A DNA stretch of 64,000 nt from DASSQJ01 sp963730165 (GCA_963730165.1 CAVSQS010000001.1:248001-312000), one strand, 5' to 3'. Counted from the first letter of the stretch, positions 16,198 to 24,845 are shown. Numbers and translations are program-made. The notes: generated from the sequence alone by a model not told the origin.

Positions 16198-17384
16198 GCG
16201 CGCCCCGTGTCCTGGTCGTCAACGCCGGGTCGTCCTCGCTGAAGTACCGTCTCGTCGACGCGGCGACGGGGGAGGCGCTGGCGGCGGGCCTGGTCTCCGA
16301 GATCGGTGGTGACTCGCACTGGCGTCACCACGGCGCGCAGGAGCGGGACGAGGACGTCGCCTGCGCCGACCACGGGGTGGCCTTCGCCCTCGCCGGTGGG
16401 GCGCTGCGGGAGGACGGTGCCCTGGACGGCCTCGTCGGCATCGGGCACCGCGTGGTCCACGGCGGAGTGCGCTTCACCGAGCCGGTCCGGGTCGACGGTG
16501 ACGTCGTCGCCGCCCTGCACGACCTCGCCCCCCTCGCACCGCTGCACAACCCCGCCAACGCGGAGGGCATCGAGCGCGCGGTCGACGTCTTCACCGGGGT
16601 CCCGAACGTCGCCGTCTTCGACACCGCCTTCCACCGCGACATCCCGCAGGCGGCACACACCTACGCCGTGCCCGCGCAGTGGCGGGAGGAGCACCACGTC
16701 CGGCGCTTCGGGTTCCACGGCACCTCGTACGCCTACGTCTCCCGGCGCACGGCACGGCTGATGGCCCGGCCGCTCGAGGACCTGCGCATGGTCGTCCTCC
16801 ACCTCGGCAACGGCGCCAGCGCGTGCGCGGTGCTCGGCGGCCGGAGCGTCGAGACGTCGATGGGTCTCTCGCCGGTCGAGGGCCTGGTCATGGGGACGCG
16901 CTCCGGCGACGTCGACCCGGCGCTCGGGGGCTACCTCTCCCGCGTCGCGGGCCTCGACGCCGAGGAGTACGACCGTGCACTCAACCGCAGCAGCGGTCTG
17001 CTCGCGCTGGCCGGTGTCTCCGACTTCCGCACCATCGAGGAGCGGGTCGAGGCCGGCAACGCGGACGCCGCGCTCGCCGTCGGGGTCACGGTGCACCGCA
17101 TCGTCAAGTACGTCGGCGCGTACGCGGCCGTGCTCGGCGGCCTCGACGCGCTCGTGTTCACCGGCGGGATCGGGGAGAAGGGTGCGGCGTTGCGCGCCGA
17201 GGTCCTGGGCCGCCTCGCGCTCTTCGGCATCCAGGTCGACACCGAGGCCAACGCCGCCGGCGAACCGGAGCGCCGGATCTCGGCTCGGGGCAGCGCGGTC
17301 GACGTCTGGGTCGTCCCCACCGACGAGGAGCGCGAGATCGCGCGGGAGACACTGCGGGTCCTCGACCTGCCACACGACTGGTGA
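16194..17384 (+). CDS. ackA: Acetate kinase
   Basis: A 396-residue acetate kinase that makes ATP and acetate from acetyl phosphate, or the reverse. Family motifs are VLVVNAGSSSLKYRLVD at the N-terminus, GHRVVHGG, APLHNPANAEGI, FDTAFHRDIP, RFGFHGTSY, VLHLGNGASACAV, TSMGLSPVEGLVMGTRSGD and LVFTGGIGEKGA. Length and motif order are normal. The GTG start overlaps the pta stop, so the two enzymes are made together. Confidence 0.97.
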   Translation: MSAPRVLVVNAGSSSLKYRLVDAATGEALAAGLVSEIGGDSHWRHHGAQERDEDVACADHGVAFALAGGALREDGALDGLVGIGHRVVHGGVRFTEPVRVDGDVVAALHDLAPLAPLHNPANAEGIERAVDVFTGVPNVAVFDTAFHRDIPQAAHTYAVPAQWREEHHVRRFGFHGTSYAYVSRRTARLMARPLEDLRMVVLHLGNGASACAVLGGRSVETSMGLSPVEGLVMGTRSGDVDPALGGYLSRVAGLDAEEYDRALNRSSGLLALAGVSDFRTIEERVEAGNADAALAVGVTVHRIVKYVGAYAAVLGGLDALVFTGGIGEKGAALRAEVLGRLALFGIQVDTEANAAGEPERRISARGSAVDVWVVPTDEEREIARETLRVLDLPHDW

Positions 17385-17428
17385 CGGGGGCGCCGTGTGC
17401 GCCTCGACCCGACAGAAGGGAGAGACCC

Positions 17429-17794
17429 GTGATCACCGTGATCCCCGACATGCCTCCGGGCACCGTCGGCGTCCGGGCCTCGGGACGGGTGTCCCGGGAG
17501 GACTACGCCGAGGTTCTCGTTCCGGCCGTGGAGGCGGCGGCGGGCTCCGGCCGGATCCGGCTGCTCTACGTGCTCGGGGAGGACGTCGAGTCCTTCTCGC
17601 CCGGCGCGATGTGGTCGGACACCCGGCTGTGGGGCGGCCACGTCGGCGCGTGGGAGCGGCTCGCGGTCGCCACGGACATCGACTGGGTCGAGAACGCCGT
17701 CCGCGCGTTCGGCTGGCTCGTCCACGGCGAGGTGCGCGTGTTCGGCGCCGGCGAGGTGGCCGACGCCAAGCAGTGGCTCGCGGGGGACTCCTGA
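17429..17794 (+). CDS. SpoIIAA-like (DUF3478) protein
   Basis: A 121-residue protein of the SpoIIAA-like/STAS-related fold, starting ITVIPDMPPGTVGVRASGRV and containing IRLLYVLGEDVESFSPGAMWSD, DIDWVENAVRAFGWLVHGEVRVF and the closing DAKQWLAG. Relatives occur widely as small stress- or lipid-associated proteins without a firm function. GAAGGGAGAG precedes the GTG at 17429. It lies 44 bp after ackA on the same strand and may be part of that transcript. Confidence 0.75.
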   Translation: MITVIPDMPPGTVGVRASGRVSREDYAEVLVPAVEAAAGSGRIRLLYVLGEDVESFSPGAMWSDTRLWGGHVGAWERLAVATDIDWVENAVRAFGWLVHGEVRVFGAGEVADAKQWLAGDS

Positions 17795-17827
17795 CGAGGA
17801 TCGGGCCGCACTCCTAGAGTGACCGCC

Positions 17828-19384
17828 ATGCCGACGACCCTGTACCGCCGGGGGCGGGTGCGGACCCCCGACCACCCGCAGGCCACCGCGCTCGTCGTCG
17901 GGGACGCCGGCCGGATCGCCTGGATCGGGGACGAGGCCGGCGCGTCGGCGCACGCGGACGCCGTCGACGCCGTCGTCGACCTCGACGGGGCCCTGGTCCT
18001 CCCGGGGTTCGTCGACGCCCACGCCCACGTCTCGCACACCGGGCTCGGGCTGCGCGGGGTCGACCTCGTGGGCACGCGCACCGTCACGGAGGCGCTCGAC
18101 CGCATCGCCGATGCGGCGCGCGAGCAGCCCGGCCGCCCGGTGTTCGCGCACGGGTGGCAGGAACAGGACTGGACCGCAGGACGGCCGATGACGGCCGCGG
18201 AGCTCGACCGTGCCGCCGGTGGGGCGCCGGTCTACGCCTCACGGGTCGACGGCCACTCGGCGGTCGTGTCCCCGTCCTTGGCCGCGCTGTGCGGCGCCGA
18301 CCGGCTCGACGGGTGGACCGAGCAGGGGCTCGTCGTGCGCGACGCGAAGAACGCGGCGCGGGCGGCCTTCGACGCGGCCAGAGCCCCGGGGCAGCGCCGT
18401 GACGACGTGGAGCTGGCGCTGCGGCGGGCGGCCGCCGAGGGCATCGTCGCGGTCCACGAGTGCGGGGGCCCGTTGCTCACGTCGGCCGAGGACTTCGCCG
18501 AGGTGCTCGAGCTGGGTCGGCGTCCCGGTCTCCCGGCGACCGTCGGCTACTGGGCCGAGGCCGTGACCGACCCGGAGCAGGCCCGCGCGCTCGCCGCCCT
18601 CCACGGCGCCGCGGGGCTGGCGGGTGACCTCAACATCGACGGATCGATCGGCTCCCACACCGCGCTCCTGCGCGCGGACTACGCCGACCGGCCCGGGTGC
18701 CGGGGGACGGCATACCGCGACGTCCCCTCGGTCCGGGACCACGTCGCGGCGTGCGCGCTGGCCGGGGTCCAGAGCGGGTTCCACGTCATCGGGGACGCGG
18801 GCCTCGACCTCGTCCTCGACGGGTACGACGCCGCGGCGGGGGTCGTCGGGGTCGACCTGGTCCGTGCCTCACGTCCGCGCCTCGAACACGCCGAGATGCC
18901 GGACGACCGCGCCATCGCCCGGATGGCGCGGCTCGGCATCCGGGCCAGCGTCCAGCCGGCCTTCGACGCGGCATGGGGAGGCCCCGAAGGGCTCTACGCC
19001 CAGCGACTGGGCGCGGACCGGGTCGTCGGCACCAACCCGTACGCCGCGTTCACGGCCGCCGGGGTGGCCCTCGCCTTCGGCTCGGACTCGCCGGTGACCC
19101 CCTTCGCCCCGTGGGCCGCGGTGCGGGCCGCGGTGGAGCACCGCGACCACGACCAGCGGGTCACGGCCGTGGCCGCTGTCGACGCACACACCCGGGGCGG
19201 CTGGGCAGCGGCCGGCGACGACGCCGGGGGAGTGTTGTCCGTCGGCGGCCCGGCGACGTTCGCCGCCTGGGACGAGGTGACCGTCGGGCCCGGTGGGCTC
19301 CCTGTGCTCGGTGGCGGCACCCCGCTGCCGTTGTGTCGGCTCACGGTGCGCGAGGGCGCCGTCCTCCACGACGCCACCCGCTGA
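17828..19384 (+). CDS. Amidohydrolase-family metal-dependent hydrolase (YtcJ-like)
   Basis: A 518-residue amidohydrolase of the YtcJ (Amidohydro_3) group. Metal-binding features are GFVDAHAHVSHTG near residue 60, VAVHECGG, GFHVIGDAGLDLVLDGYD, RLEHAEMPDD and ALAFGSDSPVTPFAPW with the catalytic Asp. The ATG at 17828 is 7 nt after TAGAGT (17815-17820), so it probably has its own leaderless transcript. Substrate unknown: members hydrolyse N-formyl or other amide bonds, and nothing here ties it firmly to lysine breakdown. Confidence 0.85.
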   Translation: MPTTLYRRGRVRTPDHPQATALVVGDAGRIAWIGDEAGASAHADAVDAVVDLDGALVLPGFVDAHAHVSHTGLGLRGVDLVGTRTVTEALDRIADAAREQPGRPVFAHGWQEQDWTAGRPMTAAELDRAAGGAPVYASRVDGHSAVVSPSLAALCGADRLDGWTEQGLVVRDAKNAARAAFDAARAPGQRRDDVELALRRAAAEGIVAVHECGGPLLTSAEDFAEVLELGRRPGLPATVGYWAEAVTDPEQARALAALHGAAGLAGDLNIDGSIGSHTALLRADYADRPGCRGTAYRDVPSVRDHVAACALAGVQSGFHVIGDAGLDLVLDGYDAAAGVVGVDLVRASRPRLEHAEMPDDRAIARMARLGIRASVQPAFDAAWGGPEGLYAQRLGADRVVGTNPYAAFTAAGVALAFGSDSPVTPFAPWAAVRAAVEHRDHDQRVTAVAAVDAHTRGGWAAAGDDAGGVLSVGGPATFAAWDEVTVGPGGLPVLGGGTPLPLCRLTVREGAVLHDATR

Positions 19385-19542
19385 ACCCCCGGTTCGCCCG
19401 AGCTCACGAGGGGCGCCGGCCGCCGCCCGCCGGTCACCCTCGTGGCAGGCGCACGGCCGTGCCGCACCTCACCCCGTGCGCCGGCGGCGGCGGCGCTGCG
19501 TCGTCGCTAGGGTGGAGCCGCAGGCCAGCGGAGGTGCACCTG

Positions 19543-20340
19543 ATGGCTCCCGACCTCGAGACCCGACCGACCGGGCCCGGCCGCGCCGGTCGCCGGTCAG
19601 GAGCGGGGCAGCAGGTCGGCCGTGCACTGCTCTCGGACCTCGGGGGGAGCGTGCGCGACCTCCTGCCGATCGTCCTGGTCGTCGCCTTCTTCCAGGTCGT
19701 CGTGCTCCGCCAGGGCATCCCCGGCGCGGGGCAGATCATCGTCGGTGTCCTCGCCGTCGTCGTCGGCCTCGCCCTCTTCGTGCGCGGCCTGCGCCTGGCC
19801 CTCTTCCCGGTCGGCGAGCAGATGGCGCACGGCTTCGCCCGGCGCGGTAGCACGGCGTGGCTCGTCACCTTCGCCTTCGCCCTCGGCTTCACGACCACGA
19901 TCGCCGAGCCCGCGCTCCTCGCGGTCGCGGCCGAGGCCGCCGACGTCGCCGCCCTCGACGGAGCCATCGCCGACACGCTGGGCGCCCGCAGCAGCTACGC
20001 GACCGGGCTGCGGTACACGGTCGCGTTCTCGGTGGGGTTCGCGATCGTCGTCGGCGTGCTCCGCATCGTCCGCGGGTGGTCGATCCGGGTCCTCATCCTC
20101 GGCGGCTACGTCGGGGTGCTCCTCATGACCCTCGTGGCGCCCGCCGACATCGTCGGCGTCGCCTACGACGCGGGTGGGGTGACGACCTCCACCGTGACCG
20201 TCCCCCTCGTCACCGCCCTCGGCGTCGGCCTCGCCTCGTCGATCCGCGGACGAAACCCCCTGACCGACGGCTTCGGGCTCATCGCTTTCGCGTCGTTGAC
20301 TCCGATGATCTTCGTCATGGCCTACGGGATCCTCGTGTGA
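19543..20340 (+). CDS. umpA: DUF1538 membrane protein, UmpA-like
   Basis: A 265-residue membrane protein with about seven hydrophobic segments after a basic, cytoplasmic-looking N-terminus. Two strongly marked motifs are GFTTTIAEPALLAVAAEAA near residue 110 and VAYDAGGVTTSTVTVPLVTA near residue 205, followed by GRNPLTDGFGLIAFASLTP. The next gene product carries the same motifs, so the pair are paralogues. From memory, a DUF1538 pair called UmpA/UmpB from Halomonas acts as a Na+(Li+,K+)/H+ antiporter. TAGGGT at 19508-19513 and a GGAGGTG site precede the ATG. First gene of a four-gene coupled operon. Ion specificity is not readable from sequence. Confidence 0.82.
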   Translation: MAPDLETRPTGPGRAGRRSGAGQQVGRALLSDLGGSVRDLLPIVLVVAFFQVVVLRQGIPGAGQIIVGVLAVVVGLALFVRGLRLALFPVGEQMAHGFARRGSTAWLVTFAFALGFTTTIAEPALLAVAAEAADVAALDGAIADTLGARSSYATGLRYTVAFSVGFAIVVGVLRIVRGWSIRVLILGGYVGVLLMTLVAPADIVGVAYDAGGVTTSTVTVPLVTALGVGLASSIRGRNPLTDGFGLIAFASLTPMIFVMAYGILV

Positions 20341-21128
20341 ACGAGCAGCTGGAGCTCGTCCTGGAGTCCCTCCGCGAGACCGCCCTCGCGGTGGCTCCCA
20401 TCGCCGGCATCCTCGTCGTCTTCCAGCGGCTCGTGCTGCGTCGGCGGCTGGTCGACCTGCGACGCATCCTCGTGGGCTTCGTCCTCGTCGTCGTCGGGAT
20501 GGCCGTGTTCCTGACCGGTCTGCAAGAGGCGCTCTTCCCCCTTGGGCGGGTCATGGCCGAGCAGCTCACCAGCCCCGAGGTCATCGGGGTGGACCCCGCG
20601 ACCGCCCGCTGGTCCGACTACGGCTGGGTCTACGTCTTCGGCGCCACCATCGGGTTCGCGACGACGCTCGCCGAACCGGCGCTCATCGCGGTCGCCATCA
20701 AGGCCGCCGAGGTGAGCGCCGGGACCATCAACGCGTGGAGCCTGCGGATCTCGGTGGCCGCCGGGGTCGCCATCGGCATCGCGGTCGGCTGCGTGCGGAT
20801 CGTCACCGGAACCCCGCTGCCCGTCTACATCATCACCGGCTACCTCGTCGTCGCGCTGCTGTCGTGGCGGGCTCCGAGCTCGATCCTCGCGCTCGCCTTC
20901 GACACCGGGGGCGTCACGACCTCGACCGTCACCGTCCCGCTCGTCGCGGCGCTCGGCCTGGGGCTGGCGAGCACCATCCCGGGCCGCAGCCCGCTCGTCG
21001 ACGGGTTCGGGCTGATCGCCTTCGCGAGCCTGTTCCCGATGATCACCGTCCTGGTCCACGCCGACCTCGCCTCCCGCCGGGCCCGCCGACGGACCGCCAC
21101 GCACTCCAGAGACCCCCAGGAGGTCTGA
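20337..21128 (+). CDS. umpB: DUF1538 membrane protein, UmpB-like
   Basis: A 263-residue paralogue of the preceding gene. It has GFATTLAEPALIAVAIKAAE and LAFDTGGVTTSTVTVPLVAA, then GRSPLVDGFGLIAFASLFPM, aligned with the UmpA-like protein. It lacks the long basic N-terminus and instead ends in a charged cytoplasmic tail (RRARRRTATHSRD). The GTG at 20337 overlaps the upstream stop (GTGA) and its own stop overlaps the PII gene start, so all are translationally coupled. A heteromeric pair is likely, by analogy with UmpAB. Confidence 0.82.
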   Translation: MNEQLELVLESLRETALAVAPIAGILVVFQRLVLRRRLVDLRRILVGFVLVVVGMAVFLTGLQEALFPLGRVMAEQLTSPEVIGVDPATARWSDYGWVYVFGATIGFATTLAEPALIAVAIKAAEVSAGTINAWSLRISVAAGVAIGIAVGCVRIVTGTPLPVYIITGYLVVALLSWRAPSSILALAFDTGGVTTSTVTVPLVAALGLGLASTIPGRSPLVDGFGLIAFASLFPMITVLVHADLASRRARRRTATHSRDPQEV

Positions 21129-21478
21129 TGCACTTCAAACTCATCATCGTCGTCGTCGAGGACGCCGACACCGCCGAGCTGGCGGAGGTCGCCCGCCGCG
21201 AGGGCGCGACCGGCTCCACCGTGATCAGCAGCGCCCGGGGCGAGGGTCTCGTGAAGTCCGCGACCTTCTTCGGCCTCGGGCTCGAGGCCCGTCGGGACGT
21301 CATGCTCCTCCTCGTCGAGGAGCACCTGAGCCGCCGCATCCTCGAGGCGGTCGGCCGGGCCGGACGCTTCGACGAGGAGCCCGGCCGGGGCATCGCGTTC
21401 CAGGTCGACGTGGAGGATGCTGTCGGGGTGACCATGCAGGCCCGGACCCTGGAGCACCGGGTGGAGGAGGAGCTGTGA
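21128..21478 (+). CDS. PII-like nucleotide-sensing protein
   Basis: A 116-residue protein with the PII/GlnB-like ferredoxin fold pattern: MHFKLIIVVVEDADTAELAE, ATGSTVISSARGEG, a shortened T-loop region (LVKSATFFGLGLEARRD), then DVMLLLVEEHLSRRILEAVG and IAFQVDVEDAVGV. The classical uridylylated Tyr loop is not present. PII-like proteins bind ATP/ADP or other nucleotides and act on membrane partners. Overlaps with umpB upstream and the CBS gene downstream strongly suggest that its partner is the DUF1538 pair. Start and stop are fixed by these overlaps. Confidence 0.8.
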   Translation: MHFKLIIVVVEDADTAELAEVARREGATGSTVISSARGEGLVKSATFFGLGLEARRDVMLLLVEEHLSRRILEAVGRAGRFDEEPGRGIAFQVDVEDAVGVTMQARTLEHRVEEEL

Positions 21479-21882
21479 GCGAGAGCCGACGCGTCGTGCG
21501 CGTCCGCGACGTCATGAAGCACCAGCTCGACGTCGTCGACGGCCTGACCACGGTCGCCGACGCGCTGCGCACCATGCGCCATGTCGAGACCAAGACCCTG
21601 CTCGTCGCCAAGCGGCACGACGACGACGAGTACGGCATCGTGCTGGTGTCCGACATCGCCAAGCGCGTGCTGGCGGTCGACCGGGCGCCGGAGCGCGTGC
21701 ACATCTACGAGATCATGACCAAGCCGGTGCTCACCGTGCCCGGTGACATGGACATCCGCTACTGCGCCCGCCTCTTCGACCAGTTCGGGCTCTCCCGGGC
21801 CCCCGTCGTCGAGGACGGCGAGGTCGTCGGCATCATCAGTCATACCGACATGGTCCTCAAGGGCCTCTGCGGGGACCTGTGA
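21475..21882 (+). CDS. Tandem CBS-domain protein
   Basis: A 135-residue protein composed of two CBS motifs: VRDVMKHQLDVVDGLTTVADAL to about residue 62, and IYEIMTKPVLTVPGDMDIRYCARL to the end (VVGIISHTDMVLKG). Paired CBS domains bind adenine nucleotides or S-adenosylmethionine and control transporters and enzymes. It closes the DUF1538 operon with a GTGA overlap, so together with the PII-like protein it gives the operon two candidate nucleotide sensors. No separate catalytic domain. Confidence 0.88.
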   Translation: MSESRRVVRVRDVMKHQLDVVDGLTTVADALRTMRHVETKTLLVAKRHDDDEYGIVLVSDIAKRVLAVDRAPERVHIYEIMTKPVLTVPGDMDIRYCARLFDQFGLSRAPVVEDGEVVGIISHTDMVLKGLCGDL

Positions 21883-21904
21883 CGTGGTGATCGCCCGTCG
21901 AGAT

Positions 21905-21919
21905 CCGCACATGTTGCGG
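21905..21919. promoter_or_regulatory. Short inverted repeat upstream of kamDE-kal
   Basis: CCGCA and TGCGG flank CATGT, forming a dyad about 40 nt upstream of the kamD -10 box TAGATT (21960-21965). Its position would suit an activator or repressor. Only the symmetry supports it. Confidence 0.25.
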
Positions 21920-21971
21920 CTGTCGATGCCACCCGCCGCAACTCCTTCGGCCCGCTTGCTAGATTGACGTT

Positions 21972-23579
21972 GTGTCTCCACGCGCTCGTCCCCTGCTCGA
22001 CCTCGACCCGGCCCTCGTGCGCCGGGCCCGCGCCCTGGCCAGGAAGGCCGGCGGCCCCGTGGTCGACCTCGCCCGCAGCCACACGACGGTCTCCGTCGAG
22101 CGGGCGACCCTGCGCCTGGCCGGTCTCTCCGGCGCCGACCACGAGAACGTGCCCTGGGTCAACCACCTCGTGGATGCCGTCCAGACCTCGGTCGGGCTCG
22201 AGCACGGCGTCACGACCCCCGTCTGGGACGCCCTGCGGGGCGAGCAGGCCCCCGACCTGCTGACCCTCGCCCAGAAGGCGAGCAGCGGGGGAGTGGCCTT
22301 CCGGGTGCCCGAGGGCCGTGACGCCACCGCGGCGCGGCGTGCGGCGCGCACCGCCGTGTCGCGCGGTCTCCGTGCGGTGGACGCCCAGCGTCGGACGCGC
22401 GAGCGGATGATCACCCGGGTCGGCGACGCACCGCGCACCCCGTGGATCTACCTCATCGTCGCAACGGGTGACATCCACGAGGACATCCCGCAGGCGCAGG
22501 CCGCGGCGCGAGAGGGCGCCGACGTCATCGCGGTCATCCGGTCCACCGGTCAGAGCCTGCTCGACTTCGTCCCCGAGGGGGCGACCCGCGAGGGGTACGC
22601 AGGCACCTACGCCACGCAGGAGAACTTCCGGCTCATGCGGGCGGCGCTGGACGAGACGAGCCGTGAGCTGGGCCGGTACGTCCGGCTCACCAACTACGCC
22701 AGCGGCCTGTGCATGCCGGAGATCGCGGTGCTCGCCGGCCTCGAGCGGCTCGACATGATGCTCAACGACTCGATGTACGGCATCCTCTTCCGCGACATCA
22801 ACCCCATCCGCACCTTCGTCGACCAGCGGTTCAGCCGGCAGGTCCACGCCCGGGCCGGGATCATCATCAACACCGGCGAGGACAACTACCTGACGACCGC
22901 CGACGCCGTCGAGGCGGCGCACACGGTGACGGTGAGCCAGCTGCTCAACGAGTACTTCGCCAAGGAGGCAGGCCTCGAGGACTGGCAGCTCGGGCTCGGG
23001 CACGCCTTCGAGATCGACCCGGTCGTGCCCGACAGCTTCCGGCTCGAGCTCGCGCACGCCCTCCTCGCCCGCCAGCTCTTCCCGAGGGCGCCGCTGAAGT
23101 GGATGCCGCCGACCAAGCACATGACCGGCGACATCTTCCGCGGCTACCTCCTCGACGGGTTCTTCAACCTCGCCGGCGCCATGACCGGTCAGGGGATCCT
23201 CCTCGTCGGCATGATGACCGAGGCCGTCGTCACCCCGTGGCTCTCCGACCGCGACCTCGCCCTCCAGAACGTCCGGTACGTGATGGATGCGGCAGGTGGA
23301 CTGACCGAGGACTTCCACCCGCCGCGTGACGGCCTGATCCAGACCCGCGCGAGGCAGGTGCTCACAGAGGCCGTCGAGCTGCTCGAGCGGATCGCCGCCG
23401 ACACCTCCGCCCAGGGGAGCGAGTACCCCCAGCCACTGCTCGCGGCCATCGGGGACGGCACGTTCGGGGCGATGCGCCGACCTCCGACCCGCGGCAAGGG
23501 CCTGGACGGCGTCGTCGCCAAGGCCGACGGCTACGACAACCCCGCGACCACCCTGCTCGAGGAGGGGGCGACCCGATGA
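21972..23579 (+). CDS. kamD: Lysine 5,6-aminomutase alpha subunit
   Basis: A 535-residue protein matching KamD, the large subunit of the adenosylcobalamin- and PLP-dependent aminomutase that moves the terminal amino group of beta-lysine or D-lysine to carbon 5. Recognisable stretches are ENVPWVNHLVDAVQ, DVIAVIRSTGQSLLDFVPEG, GTYATQENFRLMRAALDE, RLTNYASGLCMPEIAVLAG and LKWMPPTKHMTGDIFRGY. The GTG at 21972 is 6 nt after TAGATT, so it is probably leaderless. First gene of kamD-kamE-kal. The activating proteins (KamB/KamC) that often accompany it are not in the window. Confidence 0.93.
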   Translation: MSPRARPLLDLDPALVRRARALARKAGGPVVDLARSHTTVSVERATLRLAGLSGADHENVPWVNHLVDAVQTSVGLEHGVTTPVWDALRGEQAPDLLTLAQKASSGGVAFRVPEGRDATAARRAARTAVSRGLRAVDAQRRTRERMITRVGDAPRTPWIYLIVATGDIHEDIPQAQAAAREGADVIAVIRSTGQSLLDFVPEGATREGYAGTYATQENFRLMRAALDETSRELGRYVRLTNYASGLCMPEIAVLAGLERLDMMLNDSMYGILFRDINPIRTFVDQRFSRQVHARAGIIINTGEDNYLTTADAVEAAHTVTVSQLLNEYFAKEAGLEDWQLGLGHAFEIDPVVPDSFRLELAHALLARQLFPRAPLKWMPPTKHMTGDIFRGYLLDGFFNLAGAMTGQGILLVGMMTEAVVTPWLSDRDLALQNVRYVMDAAGGLTEDFHPPRDGLIQTRARQVLTEAVELLERIAADTSAQGSEYPQPLLAAIGDGTFGAMRRPPTRGKGLDGVVAKADGYDNPATTLLEEGATR

Positions 23580-24442
23580 CCCGCACGAGCGCCCAGGAGG
23601 CGCGGGACCGCACCCACCGGCACGAGGGTGTGCGCCGGATGGAGCACCCCCTGCCGGGAGAGCCGAGCCTCGCCGAGCCCGGCCCCCTCGTGCGGCCCTT
23701 CGGTGACACGACCGGCGACGGCATGGTGCAGGTCTCCTTCACCCTCCCGTTGCCCCACGACAAGCGCGCGGAGGCGGCCGCGCTCCAGCTCGCCGGGCGG
23801 ATGGGGATGCAGCCGGCGCTCCTCGTGCACGCCAAGGCGATGGGACCGCACTTCACCTTCTTCGTCGTCTACGGCTCGGTCACGCACCTGGTCGACCTGC
23901 GCGAGATCGAGGTCGCCGAGCGCGAGTTCCCCCTGCTGTCCTCCGGCGAGGTCAACCAGGCGATCCGCACCCACCTGGCGCGCAAGCTCGTCGTCGTCGG
24001 TGCCTGCATCGGCACCGACGCCCACACCGTCGGCATCGACGCCATCCTCAACATCAAGGGCTTCGCCGGCGAGAAGGGGCTGGAGTACTACCGCGAGATG
24101 AAGGTGGTCAACCTCGGTGCCCAGGTGCTCGTGCCCGACCTCGTCGAGGCGGCGCGTGCCGTGTCCGCCGACGCCGTGCTCGTGTCACAGGTCGTCACCC
24201 AGAAGGACGCCCACATCCACAACACCACGGCGATGTCGGCGGCCTTCCGCGAGGCGTTCCCCGCCGGCGCCGTGCCGCTCCTCGTCGTCGGGGGCCCACG
24301 CTTCGAGGAGGGCACGGCCGGCGCCCTCGGCGTCGACCGGGTCTTCGGCCGCGGGACGACGCCGGGAGAGGTGGCGTCCTACCTCGTCCACGAGCTCGTC
24401 GACCCCACGACCGCCCGCCACGCCCGAGGAGGTGCCCGATGA
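23576..24442 (+). CDS. kamE: Lysine 5,6-aminomutase beta subunit
   Basis: A 288-residue cobalamin-binding subunit KamE. The B12 signature DxHxxG is DAHTVG, with its Asp at about residue 148, within CIGTDAHTVGIDAILNIKG. The N-terminal domain has VQVSFTLPLPHDKRAEAAA, and the C-terminal Rossmann-like half has NLGAQVLVPDLVEAA and VSQVVTQKDAHIHN. The PLP-bound lysine is in this subunit in known enzymes. ATGA overlap with kamD and an ATGA overlap with kal imply stoichiometric production. A 40-residue polar N-terminal extension is longer than I expect. Confidence 0.93.
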   Translation: MTRTSAQEARDRTHRHEGVRRMEHPLPGEPSLAEPGPLVRPFGDTTGDGMVQVSFTLPLPHDKRAEAAALQLAGRMGMQPALLVHAKAMGPHFTFFVVYGSVTHLVDLREIEVAEREFPLLSSGEVNQAIRTHLARKLVVVGACIGTDAHTVGIDAILNIKGFAGEKGLEYYREMKVVNLGAQVLVPDLVEAARAVSADAVLVSQVVTQKDAHIHNTTAMSAAFREAFPAGAVPLLVVGGPRFEEGTAGALGVDRVFGRGTTPGEVASYLVHELVDPTTARHARGGAR

Positions 24443-24831
24443 CGCGCGCCGAGGTCGGCCTGACCGTCACCCACCGCCGCTACGTGCCCTACAGCCACGC
24501 CCACTACGCGGGCAACCTGGTCGACGGGGCGTACAGCCTCGCGGCGTTCGGCGACGTCGCCACCGAGATGTGCATCCGCACCGACGGCGACGAGGGCCTG
24601 TTCGCCTCGTACTCCGACGTCCAGTTCGTCGCCCCGGTCCTGGCCGGCGACGTCATCGAGGTTCAGGCGCGGCTGGTCCGGGTCGGCACCCGCTCGCGTG
24701 AGATGGCCTTCGAGGTGCGCGTGGTCGGCCGGGGGGCCCCCGACCGCGGGGCGTCGGCGGCCGACGTGCTCGACCCGCCGCTGGTCGCGACCACCGCACG
24801 CGGGGTGGTCGTCGTGCCTCCAGCCGAGTGA
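24439..24831 (+). CDS. kal: 3-aminobutyryl-CoA ammonia-lyase
   Basis: A 130-residue hotdog-fold protein like Kal, which removes ammonia from L-3-aminobutyryl-CoA to give crotonyl-CoA. Family features are VTHRRYVPYSHAHYAGNLVDG at the N-terminus, LAAFGDVATEMCIRTDGDEGLFASY and VQFVAPVLAGDVIEVQARLVRVG. Its position directly after kamDE with overlapping codons makes this specific role far more likely than a generic thioesterase or dehydratase. The promoter of lnt lies across its stop codon. Confidence 0.88.
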   Translation: MTRAEVGLTVTHRRYVPYSHAHYAGNLVDGAYSLAAFGDVATEMCIRTDGDEGLFASYSDVQFVAPVLAGDVIEVQARLVRVGTRSREMAFEVRVVGRGAPDRGASAADVLDPPLVATTARGVVVVPPAE

Positions 24832-24845
24832 CCTACGGTGGGCCG

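Noticed and set aside
17828..19384. The amidohydrolase as the missing step of lysine fermentation
   Set aside because: The missing enzyme Kce is a small TIM-barrel of another family. This protein has YtcJ-type metal motifs and its own promoter, so proximity alone is not enough.
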